Shown here in pieces: positions 1 through 6,501 of a stretch of DNA of 12,701 nt. Under the pieces are notes generated by a model that saw nothing but the letters and a program-made list of their open reading frames with translations, did not search any database and was not told the origin of the DNA. Each line of letters starts with the position of its first letter. Positions within the stretch are counted from its first letter, which is position 1. The DNA is from Proteobacteria bacterium SG_bin9 (GTDB lineage Bacteria > Pseudomonadota > Alphaproteobacteria > Rhizobiales > Xanthobacteraceae). The translations under genes and the position numbers were made by a program. Where the stretch lies: contig LWDM01000025.1 of the NCBI GenBank assembly GCA_002083525.1, positions 1-12,701 on the forward strand, in the 5' to 3' direction.

Positions 1-127
1 CTTCGCCGATCTTGTGGCTCTTGCCGGTGTAATAAAGGATGCGCTCGGTGGTCGTCGTCTTGCCGGCGTCGATGTGCGCCATGATACCGAAGTTGCGGTA
101 GTTTTCGATGGCATGTTGGCGAGGCAT
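1..127 (-). CDS. fusA: Elongation factor G, N-terminal fragment (cut by window edge)
   Basis: EF-G is the GTPase that drives ribosomal translocation. Only the first 42 codons are present; the gene runs off the left edge. The start ATG (complement of 125-127) is preceded by a clear Shine-Dalgarno (AAGGA, about 8 nt upstream). The peptide begins MPRQHAIENYRNFGIMAHID and continues into AGKTTTTERIL, which is the EF-G G1/P-loop (AHIDAGKTT) for GTP binding. It lies 33 nt downstream of rpsG on the same strand, the usual str-operon order rpsL-rpsG-fusA. The identification is secure from the P-loop context and synteny, although most of the protein is not visible. Confidence 0.97.
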   Translation of the reverse strand, partial: MPRQHAIENYRNFGIMAHIDAGKTTTTERILYYTGKSHKIGE

Positions 128-160
128 GGGGTTCTTCCTTTATGTCCGTACGTGTCGCCG

Positions 161-631
161 TTACCAGCGATAGTGCGAGAACGCGCGATTGGCTTCCGCC
201 ATCTTGTGCACGTCTTCACGCTTCTTGACGGCGTTCCCCCGGTTATTCGACGCATCCAGCAGCTCCGCCGAGAGCCGCTCCGTCATGGTCTTTTCGTTAC
301 GCGCGCGAGCCGCGGTGATGATCCAGCGAATGCCGAGCGCCTGACGGCGAACGGAGCGGACTTCGACCGGCACCTGATAGGTGGCGCCGCCGACGCGGCG
401 CGAACGCACTTCGATCGTCGGCATCACGTTGTCGAGCGCCTGCTCGAACACGGTCAGCGGGCTCTGCTTGGTCTTGCTCTCGATCAGACCGAGTGCGCCG
501 TAGACGATGCTTTCCGCAGCCGACTTCTTGCCGTGGTACATGACCGCGTTCATGAACTTGGTCACGACGATGTTGCCGAACTTCGGATCCGGATTGACTT
601 CGCGCTTTTCAGCAGCGTGGCGACGAGACAT
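161..631 (-). CDS. rpsG: 30S ribosomal protein S7
   Basis: S7 nucleates assembly of the 3' domain (head) of 16S rRNA and contacts E-site tRNA. The 156-residue protein has the usual bacterial S7 length. It starts MSRRHAAEKREV and carries the typical NPDPKFGN segment near residue 13, the basic RSRRVGGATYQVPVEVR beta-hairpin region around residues 76-92, and a C-terminal NRAFSHYRW tail. The start ATG has an AGGAG Shine-Dalgarno about 8 nt upstream. It sits 15 nt after rpsL and 33 nt before fusA, so it is cotranscribed with them. The rpsL-rpsG gap is much shorter than the roughly 100-nt gap in E. coli that holds the S7 autoregulatory site, so that mode of control is unlikely in the same form. Confidence 0.99.
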   Translation of the reverse strand: MSRRHAAEKREVNPDPKFGNIVVTKFMNAVMYHGKKSAAESIVYGALGLIESKTKQSPLTVFEQALDNVMPTIEVRSRRVGGATYQVPVEVRSVRRQALGIRWIITAARARNEKTMTERLSAELLDASNNRGNAVKKREDVHKMAEANRAFSHYRW

Positions 632-646
632 GGATGGCGCTCCTGC

Positions 647-1018
647 TTACTTCGGACGCTTCGCGCCGTACTTCGAACGGCGCTGCTTGCGGTTCTTGAC
701 GCCCTGCGTATCGAGGACGCCGCGGAGGATGTGATAGCGAACGCCGGGCAAGTCCTTGACGCGGCCGCCGCGGATCATCACCACCGAGTGCTCCTGAAGG
801 TTGTGGCCTTCACCCGGGATGTAGCCGATCACTTCGAAGCCGTTGGTCAGGCGCACCTTGGCGACCTTACGAAGCGCCGAGTTCGGCTTCTTCGGCGTCG
901 TCGTGTAGACGCGCGTGCAAACGCCACGCTTCTGCGGCGACTGCTGCAGCGCGGGCACCTTCTTACGGGCCTTCTGCACCGTCCGCGGATTTGCGATCAG
1001 CTGGTTGATCGTCGGCAT
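647..1018 (-). CDS. rpsL: 30S ribosomal protein S12
   Basis: S12 sits at the decoding centre and affects translational accuracy. The protein is 123 residues, close to the E. coli length, and starts MPTINQLIANPRTVQKARKK. The conserved core TTTPKKPNSALRK (39-51), GEGHNLQEHS (69-78) and RGGRVKDLPGVRYH (83-96) is intact. Lys43 and Lys88, the positions where streptomycin-resistance substitutions usually arise, are wild type. Asp89, the residue methylthiolated by RimO in E. coli, is present. A moderate Shine-Dalgarno (AGGGTGA) precedes the ATG. It is the first gene of the str operon here, with a 641-bp gap upstream, so it is probably driven by its own promoter rather than by read-through from rpoC. 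Confidence 0.99.
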   Translation of the reverse strand: MPTINQLIANPRTVQKARKKVPALQQSPQKRGVCTRVYTTTPKKPNSALRKVAKVRLTNGFEVIGYIPGEGHNLQEHSVVMIRGGRVKDLPGVRYHILRGVLDTQGVKNRKQRRSKYGAKRPK

Positions 1019-1073
1019 CGTTCACCCTGTTCACCCGAGACCAAAATGGCCTCGTAAATTCTTGTCCGGAGCA

Positions 1074-1118
1074 ACCGGCCCCACCGGTCCGTTTCGCGCA
1101 GTTTGAAATGCGCAAAAC
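1074..1118 (-). promoter_or_regulatory. Two stem-loops in the str operon leader
   Basis: Two inverted repeats lie one after the other 56-100 nt upstream of the rpsL start. The first in transcript order (1091-1118) can form a 10-bp stem, GTTTTGCGCA with TGCGCGAAAC, containing one G-U pair and an 8-nt loop. The second (1074-1088) is a 5-bp ACCGG/CCGGT stem with a 5-nt loop. No U-tract follows either, so they do not look like intrinsic terminators. They fall inside the long leader predicted from the upstream promoter. They may be a regulatory leader structure or simply GC-rich sequence; conservation has not been tested. Confidence 0.4.
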
Positions 1119-1393
1119 GAAATCGCGCCAACCTCTCGTCTCCGAGGGGAAAGCGCTTCGACGCTACAGAGGACCGCGAAGTCAAACCTTCGAGGTCATG
1201 CATCCGAGACCGGACTGGATCGAACACTCCAGCAACCGGCCAACGTATCTGGCATTGCGTAGCTTTGGTCGACAGCGTCTGAGCGACATACGTCGAGGTT
1301 GGTGCCCGGCCGGTCCCAAGGTTGAACTTAGGGCCTTTCAGGTGTTCCGTTCCGACGTGAACGAAGCTCACCGCCTGTCGTGAGTGGGCGGGT

Positions 1394-1420
1394 TCTATAG
1401 GCGGTATGCGTTCAAGTCAA
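1394..1420 (-). promoter_or_regulatory. Candidate housekeeping promoter of the str operon
   Basis: On the minus strand a CTTGACT element (-35 TTGACT at 1415-1420) is followed by TATAGA (-10 at 1394-1399). The strict spacer is 15 nt; it becomes 17 nt if TAGAAC (1392-1397) is taken as the -10. The CTTGAC form of the -35 is typical of strong alphaproteobacterial housekeeping promoters. It is the best match I found between the upstream GNAT gene and rpsL. Transcription from it would start near 1386 and give a leader of roughly 370 nt before rpsL. I saw no credible gene in 1019-1659 on either strand; the stretch otherwise holds only this promoter, the leader stem-loops and a terminator-like repeat at its far end. 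Confidence 0.5.
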
Positions 1421-1639
1421 GGCGAAAGCTGACGAAAGAAGCGACAGCGACTCAAGCACTTCTCGGATTCCGGCGAGCGCCTAAACGCGAGTTTTCCGGG
1501 GCGACGTCTTGCTCCCGATTCCCGGCCCGAAACGAACAAAAATTGCCGGTCGGCCGGTCGAGATGGCGGGCAATTCCACAACACTGGGTTGCAACCGGAG
1601 CGCTACGAGACTAGAAATTTTATGAATATACATTATAAT

Positions 1640-1666
1640 TCAATAGCTTAGAGTATGAGCTATTGA
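1640..1666 (-). terminator. Inverted repeat across the GNAT stop codon, possible terminator
   Basis: TCAATAGCT (1640-1648) and AGCTATTGA (1658-1666) form a perfect 9-bp inverted repeat with a 9-nt loop. It overlaps the TAG stop of the GNAT gene (1660-1662). In the gene's direction it runs into a strongly AT-rich stretch (about 1616-1639). The stem is AT-rich and there is no clean U-run, so termination would be weak. It could also mark the boundary between the accessory gene and the str promoter region. Confidence 0.4.
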
Positions 1667-2799
1667 GGCGCGGCCAGCCTGGGGGATTTCCGGCCCGGCT
1701 GGAGCCAGGACAGCCCCCTCACCCGGTCGCGCAGATGGCGCAGCCGCTCGCGTCCGATCTGCCGGCTGGCCTCCATGGCGAAACTGGCGGACCACTGCGG
1801 GCTGACGTCGACCAGCATATCGACCATCGTCCGGCGGCCGGTCCAGAGGTTGCCCATGAAGCCGCCTTCCGCCGAGCAGGAATCGATCGCCGTGATTCCG
1901 CCGTTCGCGAACAATTCCTCAGTCACCTTGTCGATCAGCAGCGTACCCGGCGAGAACTTCGCGAACTCCGCATCGAAGGCGGTTTTCCAGGTGTAGGCCG
2001 TCGTGCCGCAATAGAGCAGCACCTGCGCCGCGATCGCGCGGCCGTCGAGGCGCAGCATAGCGACCGAGGCATTCCCCTGCACCGCAAGGCCGGCGAACAT
2101 GTCGCGCACAAAGCGCGCATCGCGCGCGTTGCACAGGAGCGCAGTGCCTTCCGCACCCTTCCAGCTTTGCATTTCGAGCGCGAGAAATGTCTCAAAGTCC
2201 TGCACCGCAAGCTTCGCATCGCGGGCATTGACGATATCGACCGCGCCAAGCGCCGCGAGCCTGTTCCAGTCTTGCCGCAGCTTCTTGCGTGTCGAGCCGG
2301 ATTTCTTCACCCCGGTCTCGGGCGACGCCACCGGGCGTAAACTTTCACTGAGCCGCAGCACGCGATGACCGCCATCGGCAATCACCTGTTGCATTGCCTT
2401 GTAAGACGGCGCCTCGCCATCGAGTTGCTTCAGGCTGACAACATTAGGAAGCTGGCGATTGGTGCGGATCGCGGTGAAAAACGCCGCCATCACTTCATTC
2501 GAGTAGGCCGGGTCGATCACCGGGCTCGAGAGAAAAGCGTATTCGAACGGCAGCGCTTCGAGGAATGACGGCCACAGCGGAAAGATCTGGCGCTCCTGCA
2601 GCGCCCAAAGGCCGATCAGCTTTTGCGAGTCGATGCCCGTATCCCACGCGCAGAGCACATGGATGACGGCGAACATGGTGTTTTGAGCGGCTCGCAGCGC
2701 GGCCGGGCTCATGAATACGTTCGGTGACGCGCGCACGACAAGGTCATCCCACATTTGTGTGAGATCGGAACGCGGTGAACAAACCGTTACCGTGATCAT
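1660..2799 (-). CDS. GNAT-superfamily acyltransferase, BioF2/CelD/FemAB-like (Acetyltransf_6 type)
   Basis: The 379-residue soluble protein resembles the BioF2-like/CelD acyltransferases (Pfam Acetyltransf_6), a double-GNAT family related to the aminoacyl-tRNA-dependent FemAB transferases. The features seen are a basic stretch STRKKLRQDWNRLAALG (about 169-185), FLALEMQSWKGAEGTALL (205-222), which matches the family's L..SWKG..GTA motif, and TAYTWKTAFDAEFAKFSPGT (267-286) followed by LLIDKVTEELFANG, matching the family's Y..K.A.D.....SPG.LL core. The C-terminus from about 340 is basic and low in complexity. Family members often act in polysaccharide or cell-envelope modification, but the substrate here cannot be read from sequence. 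The ATG at 2797-2799 has only a weak AGGT ribosome site. It is divergent from the monooxygenase gene across 240 bp, so shared control is possible. Confidence 0.8.
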   Translation of the reverse strand: MITVTVCSPRSDLTQMWDDLVVRASPNVFMSPAALRAAQNTMFAVIHVLCAWDTGIDSQKLIGLWALQERQIFPLWPSFLEALPFEYAFLSSPVIDPAYSNEVMAAFFTAIRTNRQLPNVVSLKQLDGEAPSYKAMQQVIADGGHRVLRLSESLRPVASPETGVKKSGSTRKKLRQDWNRLAALGAVDIVNARDAKLAVQDFETFLALEMQSWKGAEGTALLCNARDARFVRDMFAGLAVQGNASVAMLRLDGRAIAAQVLLYCGTTAYTWKTAFDAEFAKFSPGTLLIDKVTEELFANGGITAIDSCSAEGGFMGNLWTGRRTMVDMLVDVSPQWSASFAMEASRQIGRERLRHLRDRVRGLSWLQPGRKSPRLAAPQ

Positions 2800-3039
2800 C
2801 GACGATACGTACCTGCGACAGTGTGACGGGCGGCATCTTGGCGCAGCCGCATTGCGGTTCCGTTAAGCCGCGCAACTACACATGACGGATAACCCGAGCC
2901 CATCCGGCAGCGATGTACCGGGACTCGCTTGCAGGACCGGATCGCTGTGGGATCGCAGCAGCATCCGATTAACCCTTATCTTTCAATGTTTATTCGTGCG
3001 TCTGCGGCAAATGATATCGGTTCCTGACGGAGACGATCC

Positions 3040-4218
3040 ATGCTTTCAACCGATGTCGCGATTGTGGGCGGTGGCCTCGCCGGCTCAACTGCGGCGGCCA
3101 TGCTCGGCCGCGCGGGCATTCGCGTTGTCCTGATCGATCCGAACGAGATTTATCCGCCAGACTTCCGCTGCGAGAAGCTCGACAGTTCGCAAGTGGCGGT
3201 GCTGCGCAAGACCGGTCTCGCCGACGACATTCTTCCCGCGACAACCCATGACGGATCGTTCTGGATCGCACGCTTCGGCCGATTGATCGACAAACGGCCC
3301 GGCGATCAGAACGGCGTAATGTACGACACGCTCGTCAACACCGTGCGCAAGGCGATCCCGGCCAGCGTCACGCAGCTCCGCGCCAAGGCGACCGAGCTTT
3401 CGACGAGCCGCGAGCGGCAGCACATCACCCTGTCGAACGGCGACAGCGTGTCGGCGCGCCTCATCATTCTTGCGAACGGTCTCAACATCGGCCTGCGCCA
3501 TGCTCTCGGCATCGAGCGCAAGGTAATGAGCCCGAACCACTCGATCACCGTCGGCTTCGATCTCAAGCCGGTCGGACGCCCGAGCTTCGATTTCAGCTCG
3601 CTGACCTATTACGCCGAGCGCCCGTCGGACCGGATGGCCTATTTGACGCTGTTTCCGATCGGCAATGCGACGCGGGCCAACCTGTTCACCTACCGCAACG
3701 TTGACGATCCGATGCTGCGCGAGATCCGGCAGAACCCGGTCAAGGTGCTGCATGATCTGATGCCTGGCCTCGGCCGTATCACCGGCGCATTCGATGTCGA
3801 AGGGCCGGTCAAGGTTCGCCCGATCGACCTCTATGTCTCCGAAGGCCATCTGCAGCCCGGTATCGTGCTGGTCGGCGATGCGTTTGCGACCTCATGCCCG
3901 GCCGGCGGCACCGGCACGTCGAAGGTGTTCACCGACGTCGAGCGCTTGTGCAACGTCTACGTCCCGGAGTGGCTGAAGAGCAACGGCATGGGCGACGAAA
4001 AGATCGCCACCTTCTATCGCGATCCGGTGAAGCTCGCGTGCGACATGGCGTCGAGCGCGAAGGCCTACCAGCTCAAGTCGATCTCGATCGACAACGGCTT
4101 GATCTGGCATCTGCACCGCTGGGCCCGCTTCGTCGCTCGCGCGGCGACCGGGTTCGCGCGCAGCCTGCGTACGCCCTCACCTGCACGTCCCATCGACTCA
4201 GTGAAGCCGAGCGCCTGA
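3040..4218 (+). CDS. FAD-dependent oxidoreductase of the aromatic/polyketide monooxygenase type
   Basis: This 392-residue protein has the group A flavoprotein monooxygenase layout (PHBH/FAD_binding_3 fold). An N-terminal Rossmann motif, VAIVGGGLAGS (6-16), has GxGxxG at 10-15 and the ribose-binding acidic residue Asp33 at the end of the second strand (VVLIDP). A middle strand LIILANG (141-147) lies where the DG motif usually sits. The second FAD motif is GIVLVGDAFATSCPAGGTGT (274-293), with Gly279-Asp280. No transmembrane segment or signal peptide is seen. GGAG lies 9 nt before the ATG. It is the only plus-strand gene in the window, divergent from the GNAT gene and convergent with the tRNA. 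Such enzymes hydroxylate or epoxidise small molecules, or reduce isoprenoids in the related geranylgeranyl reductases; the substrate is unknown. Confidence 0.85.
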   Translation: MLSTDVAIVGGGLAGSTAAAMLGRAGIRVVLIDPNEIYPPDFRCEKLDSSQVAVLRKTGLADDILPATTHDGSFWIARFGRLIDKRPGDQNGVMYDTLVNTVRKAIPASVTQLRAKATELSTSRERQHITLSNGDSVSARLIILANGLNIGLRHALGIERKVMSPNHSITVGFDLKPVGRPSFDFSSLTYYAERPSDRMAYLTLFPIGNATRANLFTYRNVDDPMLREIRQNPVKVLHDLMPGLGRITGAFDVEGPVKVRPIDLYVSEGHLQPGIVLVGDAFATSCPAGGTGTSKVFTDVERLCNVYVPEWLKSNGMGDEKIATFYRDPVKLACDMASSAKAYQLKSISIDNGLIWHLHRWARFVARAATGFARSLRTPSPARPIDSVKPSA

Positions 4219-4263
4219 GAAAATTCCGCGCTCCGGCTTCATACGACCCAGCTTTGAAAGGAG

Positions 4264-4337
4264 TGGAGCGGACGGCAGGAATCGAACCTGCACCTTCGAT
4301 CGGGAAGATCAATGCTCGACCTTCGAGCTGCATCCGC
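4264..4337 (-). tRNA. tRNA-Gly-like gene with atypical core (anticodon TCC by alignment)
   Basis: The complement folds as a 74-nt cloverleaf including an encoded CCA. The acceptor stem GCGGATG/CGTCCGC has one G-U pair, with discriminator U73. The D-stem is GCTC/GAGC and the T-arm GCAGG TTCGATT CCTGC. The anticodon stem is TTGAT/ATCGA with loop CTTCCCG, and the variable region has 4 nt. Structural alignment puts TCC at 34-36 (4303-4305), giving glycine; a one-base shift would read CCC, also glycine. Oddities are C8 with G14 instead of U8-A14, C21 instead of A21, and pyrimidine C37. C32 and G38 could pair and shrink the loop. G18-G19 and the T-loop are normal. It may be a functional divergent tRNA-Gly or a decaying copy. 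It lies between the exporter and the end of the monooxygenase gene. Confidence 0.85.
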
Positions 4338-4360
4338 GCCCAAATAATCTAGCATTTTCG

Positions 4361-4388
4361 GCAAAAGCAGCACTTCACAACGAAGTGC
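4361..4388 (-). terminator. Possible intrinsic terminator between exporter and tRNA
   Basis: On the minus strand GCACTTC-GTTGT-GAAGTGC (4370-4388) forms a perfect 7-bp stem with a 5-nt loop, followed by TGCTTTTGC, a short U-rich stretch. It lies 62 nt after the exporter stop and about 33 nt before the tRNA. It could end the exporter transcript. The U-tract is interrupted, so efficiency may be modest. Confidence 0.5.
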
Positions 4389-4426
4389 GCGGTTTATGTA
4401 ACGTTAACGACCCAGCATAAATCTAC

Positions 4427-4441
4427 CCACCGGATCGGTGG
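4427..4441. repeat. Short inverted repeat after the exporter gene
   Basis: CCACCG (4427-4432) and CGGTGG (4436-4441) form a 6-bp stem with a 3-nt loop, 9 nt beyond the exporter stop. On the minus strand it is followed by GTAGATTTA, not a U-run. It may protect the 3' end of the mRNA or assist the terminator just downstream; there is no firm evidence for either. Confidence 0.35.
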
Positions 4442-4450
4442 TTTACCGGA

Positions 4451-6424
4451 TTATTCGTCGTCCTCATCGTCATCGTCGTCATCATCTTCATCGTCGTAAT
4501 GCGACTTGTGAAGCTGGTCGTGCCACAGCTGGGCATAGACGCCGTCTTTTTCGAGCAGGTCGAGATGCGAACCGCGCTCGATCGCCTTGCCGCCGCTAAT
4601 GACGATGATCTCGTCCATCTCGACCACCGAGGTCAGCCGGTGGGTCGAGAAGATCATTGTGCGCCCCTTGGCGAGCTCGAGCAGCGTCCGGTTGATCGCC
4701 GCTTCCGTCGTTTGATCGAGTGCTGACGTCGCTTCATCGAGCAGCAGCACGGCCGGATCGCGGACGATCGCTCGCGCAATGGCAATGCGCTGGCGCTGCC
4801 CCCCGGACAGCGTGTCGCCACGCTCGCCGACGACCGAGTCGTAGCCGTCCGGCAGACTCATGATGAAGTTATGGATCTCCGCCTTCTTCGCGGCTTCCTC
4901 GACCTCCGCGTCGGTCGCGTTCTCCTTGCCCAGGCGAATGTTCTCGCGCAACGACATGTTGAACAGCATGTTCTCCTGGAACACCACCGCCATGCTGCGG
5001 CGGAGCGAATCCCGGGTGACGCGGCGCACGTCCACGCCATCGATGGCGACACGACCTTCCGTCGGTGTGTACAGACGCAAGATGAGGTTGAGCAACGTGC
5101 TCTTGCCCGATCCGCTTGGGCCGACGATGGCGATGCTCTTTCCGACATCGAGCTTGAGCGAGAGATTATCGAGCACCTGCTGTTCGCTGCCCTCGTATCT
5201 GAAACTAACGCGCTCGAACGAAATATCGTTGGTGATGCGCGGCAGTTCCGGCGCGCCGAGCCGATCCTGCGGATGGGCCGGCTCGTCCAGCAGCTCTTCC
5301 ATATGGCGGATCGCGGCCGCCGACTGAATCGCCACCGGGATAAAGTGCATCAGATGCGCGATATTGTAGGAGATTTCCCAGAATGCGCTCTCGAACGTCA
5401 CGAAGGTGCCGATCGAAATTTGCCCCTTGGTTGCGAGGTAGGCGCCGATCGCCAGCACGATGAGGTGCAGCAACAGCACCGACACGGTGACCGAGCGCTC
5501 GACCATGGTCGAGAGGAACGTCGCGCTCGCCATCGACTCGCGGGTCCTGTCGTTACGGAATTTGAACCAGCCGAGCGCGCGGTGATGCAGCGTGAACGCC
5601 TTCACCACCATCTGGGCCGCGATGTTCTCCTGCACCACGCCGAGAATGGCGGACTCGTTGACCTTCTGATCATAGTTCGCCTGCACCGCCTTCGGCGTGA
5701 GAATACGCGGGCCGATCAGCGTGATCGGGAAGATCAGCAGCGCGACGGTGGCCAGCTGCCAGTTCAGGTAGATCATCAGGCCGATGCCGGCGATCAGTTC
5801 GAAGAACGGCAGCAGCGCGCCGTTGGCTACATGCTTTACCGAGCTTTCGAAGCCCGCCATATCGACGGAAAAGCGCGAGAGAATCTCGCCGCGTTTGGTG
5901 CGCTGGAAGAACGCCGCCGGCAGACTCTGCACGTGCTCGAACATCTTGGCGCGGACGTCGCCGATCACCGACGATGCGAGCTTCGCATCCCAGCGTTCGT
6001 ACCAGATCGCGATGATCGAGGTGATCACCCCGGCGACCGCGAGCACTGAGAGGATGGTGTACAGCGCTTGGAAGTCTTCCTCGCCGAGCGCGTCGTCGAT
6101 CAGGAATTTCAAGCTGAGCGGCATGATGACGTTGAACAACGTCTCGATCAGCAAACCGAACAGGACGAAGCCCATCCATTTGCGATAGTTGAGCATGTAC
6201 GGCCAAGTGAACCGCCAGATCGTCGCAAATGCGCCGGCGGCCTCGCTCGCCGTATAGGCGACGAGATCCTCGTCATCGTCGTCATCGTCGAGATCGGGTG
6301 GCGGCGCAGCAGCCGCCTTGTCATCGGCGGCTGCGGCAAGTCGCCGCGCCTCCTCGTCGGACATGGGGACTTGCCCCTCCGCAGTCGGTCCGCTCTCAGG
6401 AGATTGAGGTGGCTTCGACGCCAT
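4451..6424 (-). CDS. ABC exporter half-transporter (permease fused to ATPase) with acidic tails
   Basis: This is a 657-residue type IV (MsbA/multidrug-like) exporter that would work as a dimer in the inner membrane. An N-terminal cytosolic tail is followed by six predicted membrane segments at about 84-102, 121-141, 204-221, 223-240, 311-331 and 341-370. The nucleotide-binding domain (about 400-635) is complete: Walker A GPSGSGKST (435-443), Q-loop Gln483, signature LSGGQ (539-543), Walker B LLLDE (560-564) with catalytic Glu564, D-loop SALD, and H-loop His595. It should be an active ATPase. Unusual are the aspartate-rich tracts near the N-terminus (44-53) and at the very C-terminus (644-657). 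Met21 is an alternative start, with GGAGGGG about 9 nt upstream, a better ribosome site than that of Met1. It follows the oxidoreductase-methyltransferase gene by 77 nt, suggesting cotranscription. The substrate is unknown. Confidence 0.93.
   Translation of the reverse strand: MASKPPQSPESGPTAEGQVPMSDEEARRLAAAADDKAAAAPPPDLDDDDDDEDLVAYTASEAAGAFATIWRFTWPYMLNYRKWMGFVLFGLLIETLFNVIMPLSLKFLIDDALGEEDFQALYTILSVLAVAGVITSIIAIWYERWDAKLASSVIGDVRAKMFEHVQSLPAAFFQRTKRGEILSRFSVDMAGFESSVKHVANGALLPFFELIAGIGLMIYLNWQLATVALLIFPITLIGPRILTPKAVQANYDQKVNESAILGVVQENIAAQMVVKAFTLHHRALGWFKFRNDRTRESMASATFLSTMVERSVTVSVLLLHLIVLAIGAYLATKGQISIGTFVTFESAFWEISYNIAHLMHFIPVAIQSAAAIRHMEELLDEPAHPQDRLGAPELPRITNDISFERVSFRYEGSEQQVLDNLSLKLDVGKSIAIVGPSGSGKSTLLNLILRLYTPTEGRVAIDGVDVRRVTRDSLRRSMAVVFQENMLFNMSLRENIRLGKENATDAEVEEAAKKAEIHNFIMSLPDGYDSVVGERGDTLSGGQRQRIAIARAIVRDPAVLLLDEATSALDQTTEAAINRTLLELAKGRTMIFSTHRLTSVVEMDEIIVISGGKAIERGSHLDLLEKDGVYAQLWHDQLHKSHYDDEDDDDDDDEDDE
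4454..4495 (-). repeat. GAT/GAC/GAA triplet tract coding the acidic C-terminal tail
   Basis: The last 14 codons of the exporter are almost only GAT, GAC, GAA and GAG, forming a triplet-repeat tract that codes 11 Asp and 3 Glu. A shorter similar tract lies near the gene's 5' end (about 6266-6295). Such runs can change in length by slippage in whole codons, so the tail length may differ between strains. Confidence 0.7.
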
Positions 6425-6501
6425 GAAAACTATCGCCCCGTCCGGCCGTTGCAGCCGTAATGAACAGCAGTGTGAAGAGCCGCTGCCGACCGGACAAGCG
6501 A

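Noticed and set aside
647..1018. Possible streptomycin-resistance substitution in S12
   Set aside because: Lys43 and Lys88 are wild type and the surrounding motifs are normal.
14..1057. Long plus-strand open frame opposite fusA, rpsG and rpsL
   Set aside because: It lies antisense to certain ribosomal genes, and its Arg/His/Leu-rich composition is typical of the complement of GC-rich coding sequence.
997..1371. Minus-strand 124-codon reading frame between the str promoter and rpsL, overlapping the rpsL start
   Set aside because: It has a GTG start without a ribosome site, no recognisable domain, and a frame that runs into rpsL. It is most simply an open frame in a GC-rich leader.
1632..1637. 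TATAAT hexamer in the AT-rich stretch after the GNAT gene
   Set aside because: Neither strand has a -35-like element at a suitable distance; it is more likely part of the AT-rich terminator region.
2800..3039. Search for promoter pairs or a small RNA in the divergent gap
   Set aside because: Apart from the GGAG ribosome site of the plus-strand gene, I saw only short near-repeats (GGATCGC) and no convincing -35/-10 pair or hairpin.
4871..6049. 392-codon plus-strand open frame opposite the exporter
   Set aside because: The opposite strand encodes a complete ABC exporter with all catalytic motifs; the translation here is Arg/His/Asp-rich with no domain.
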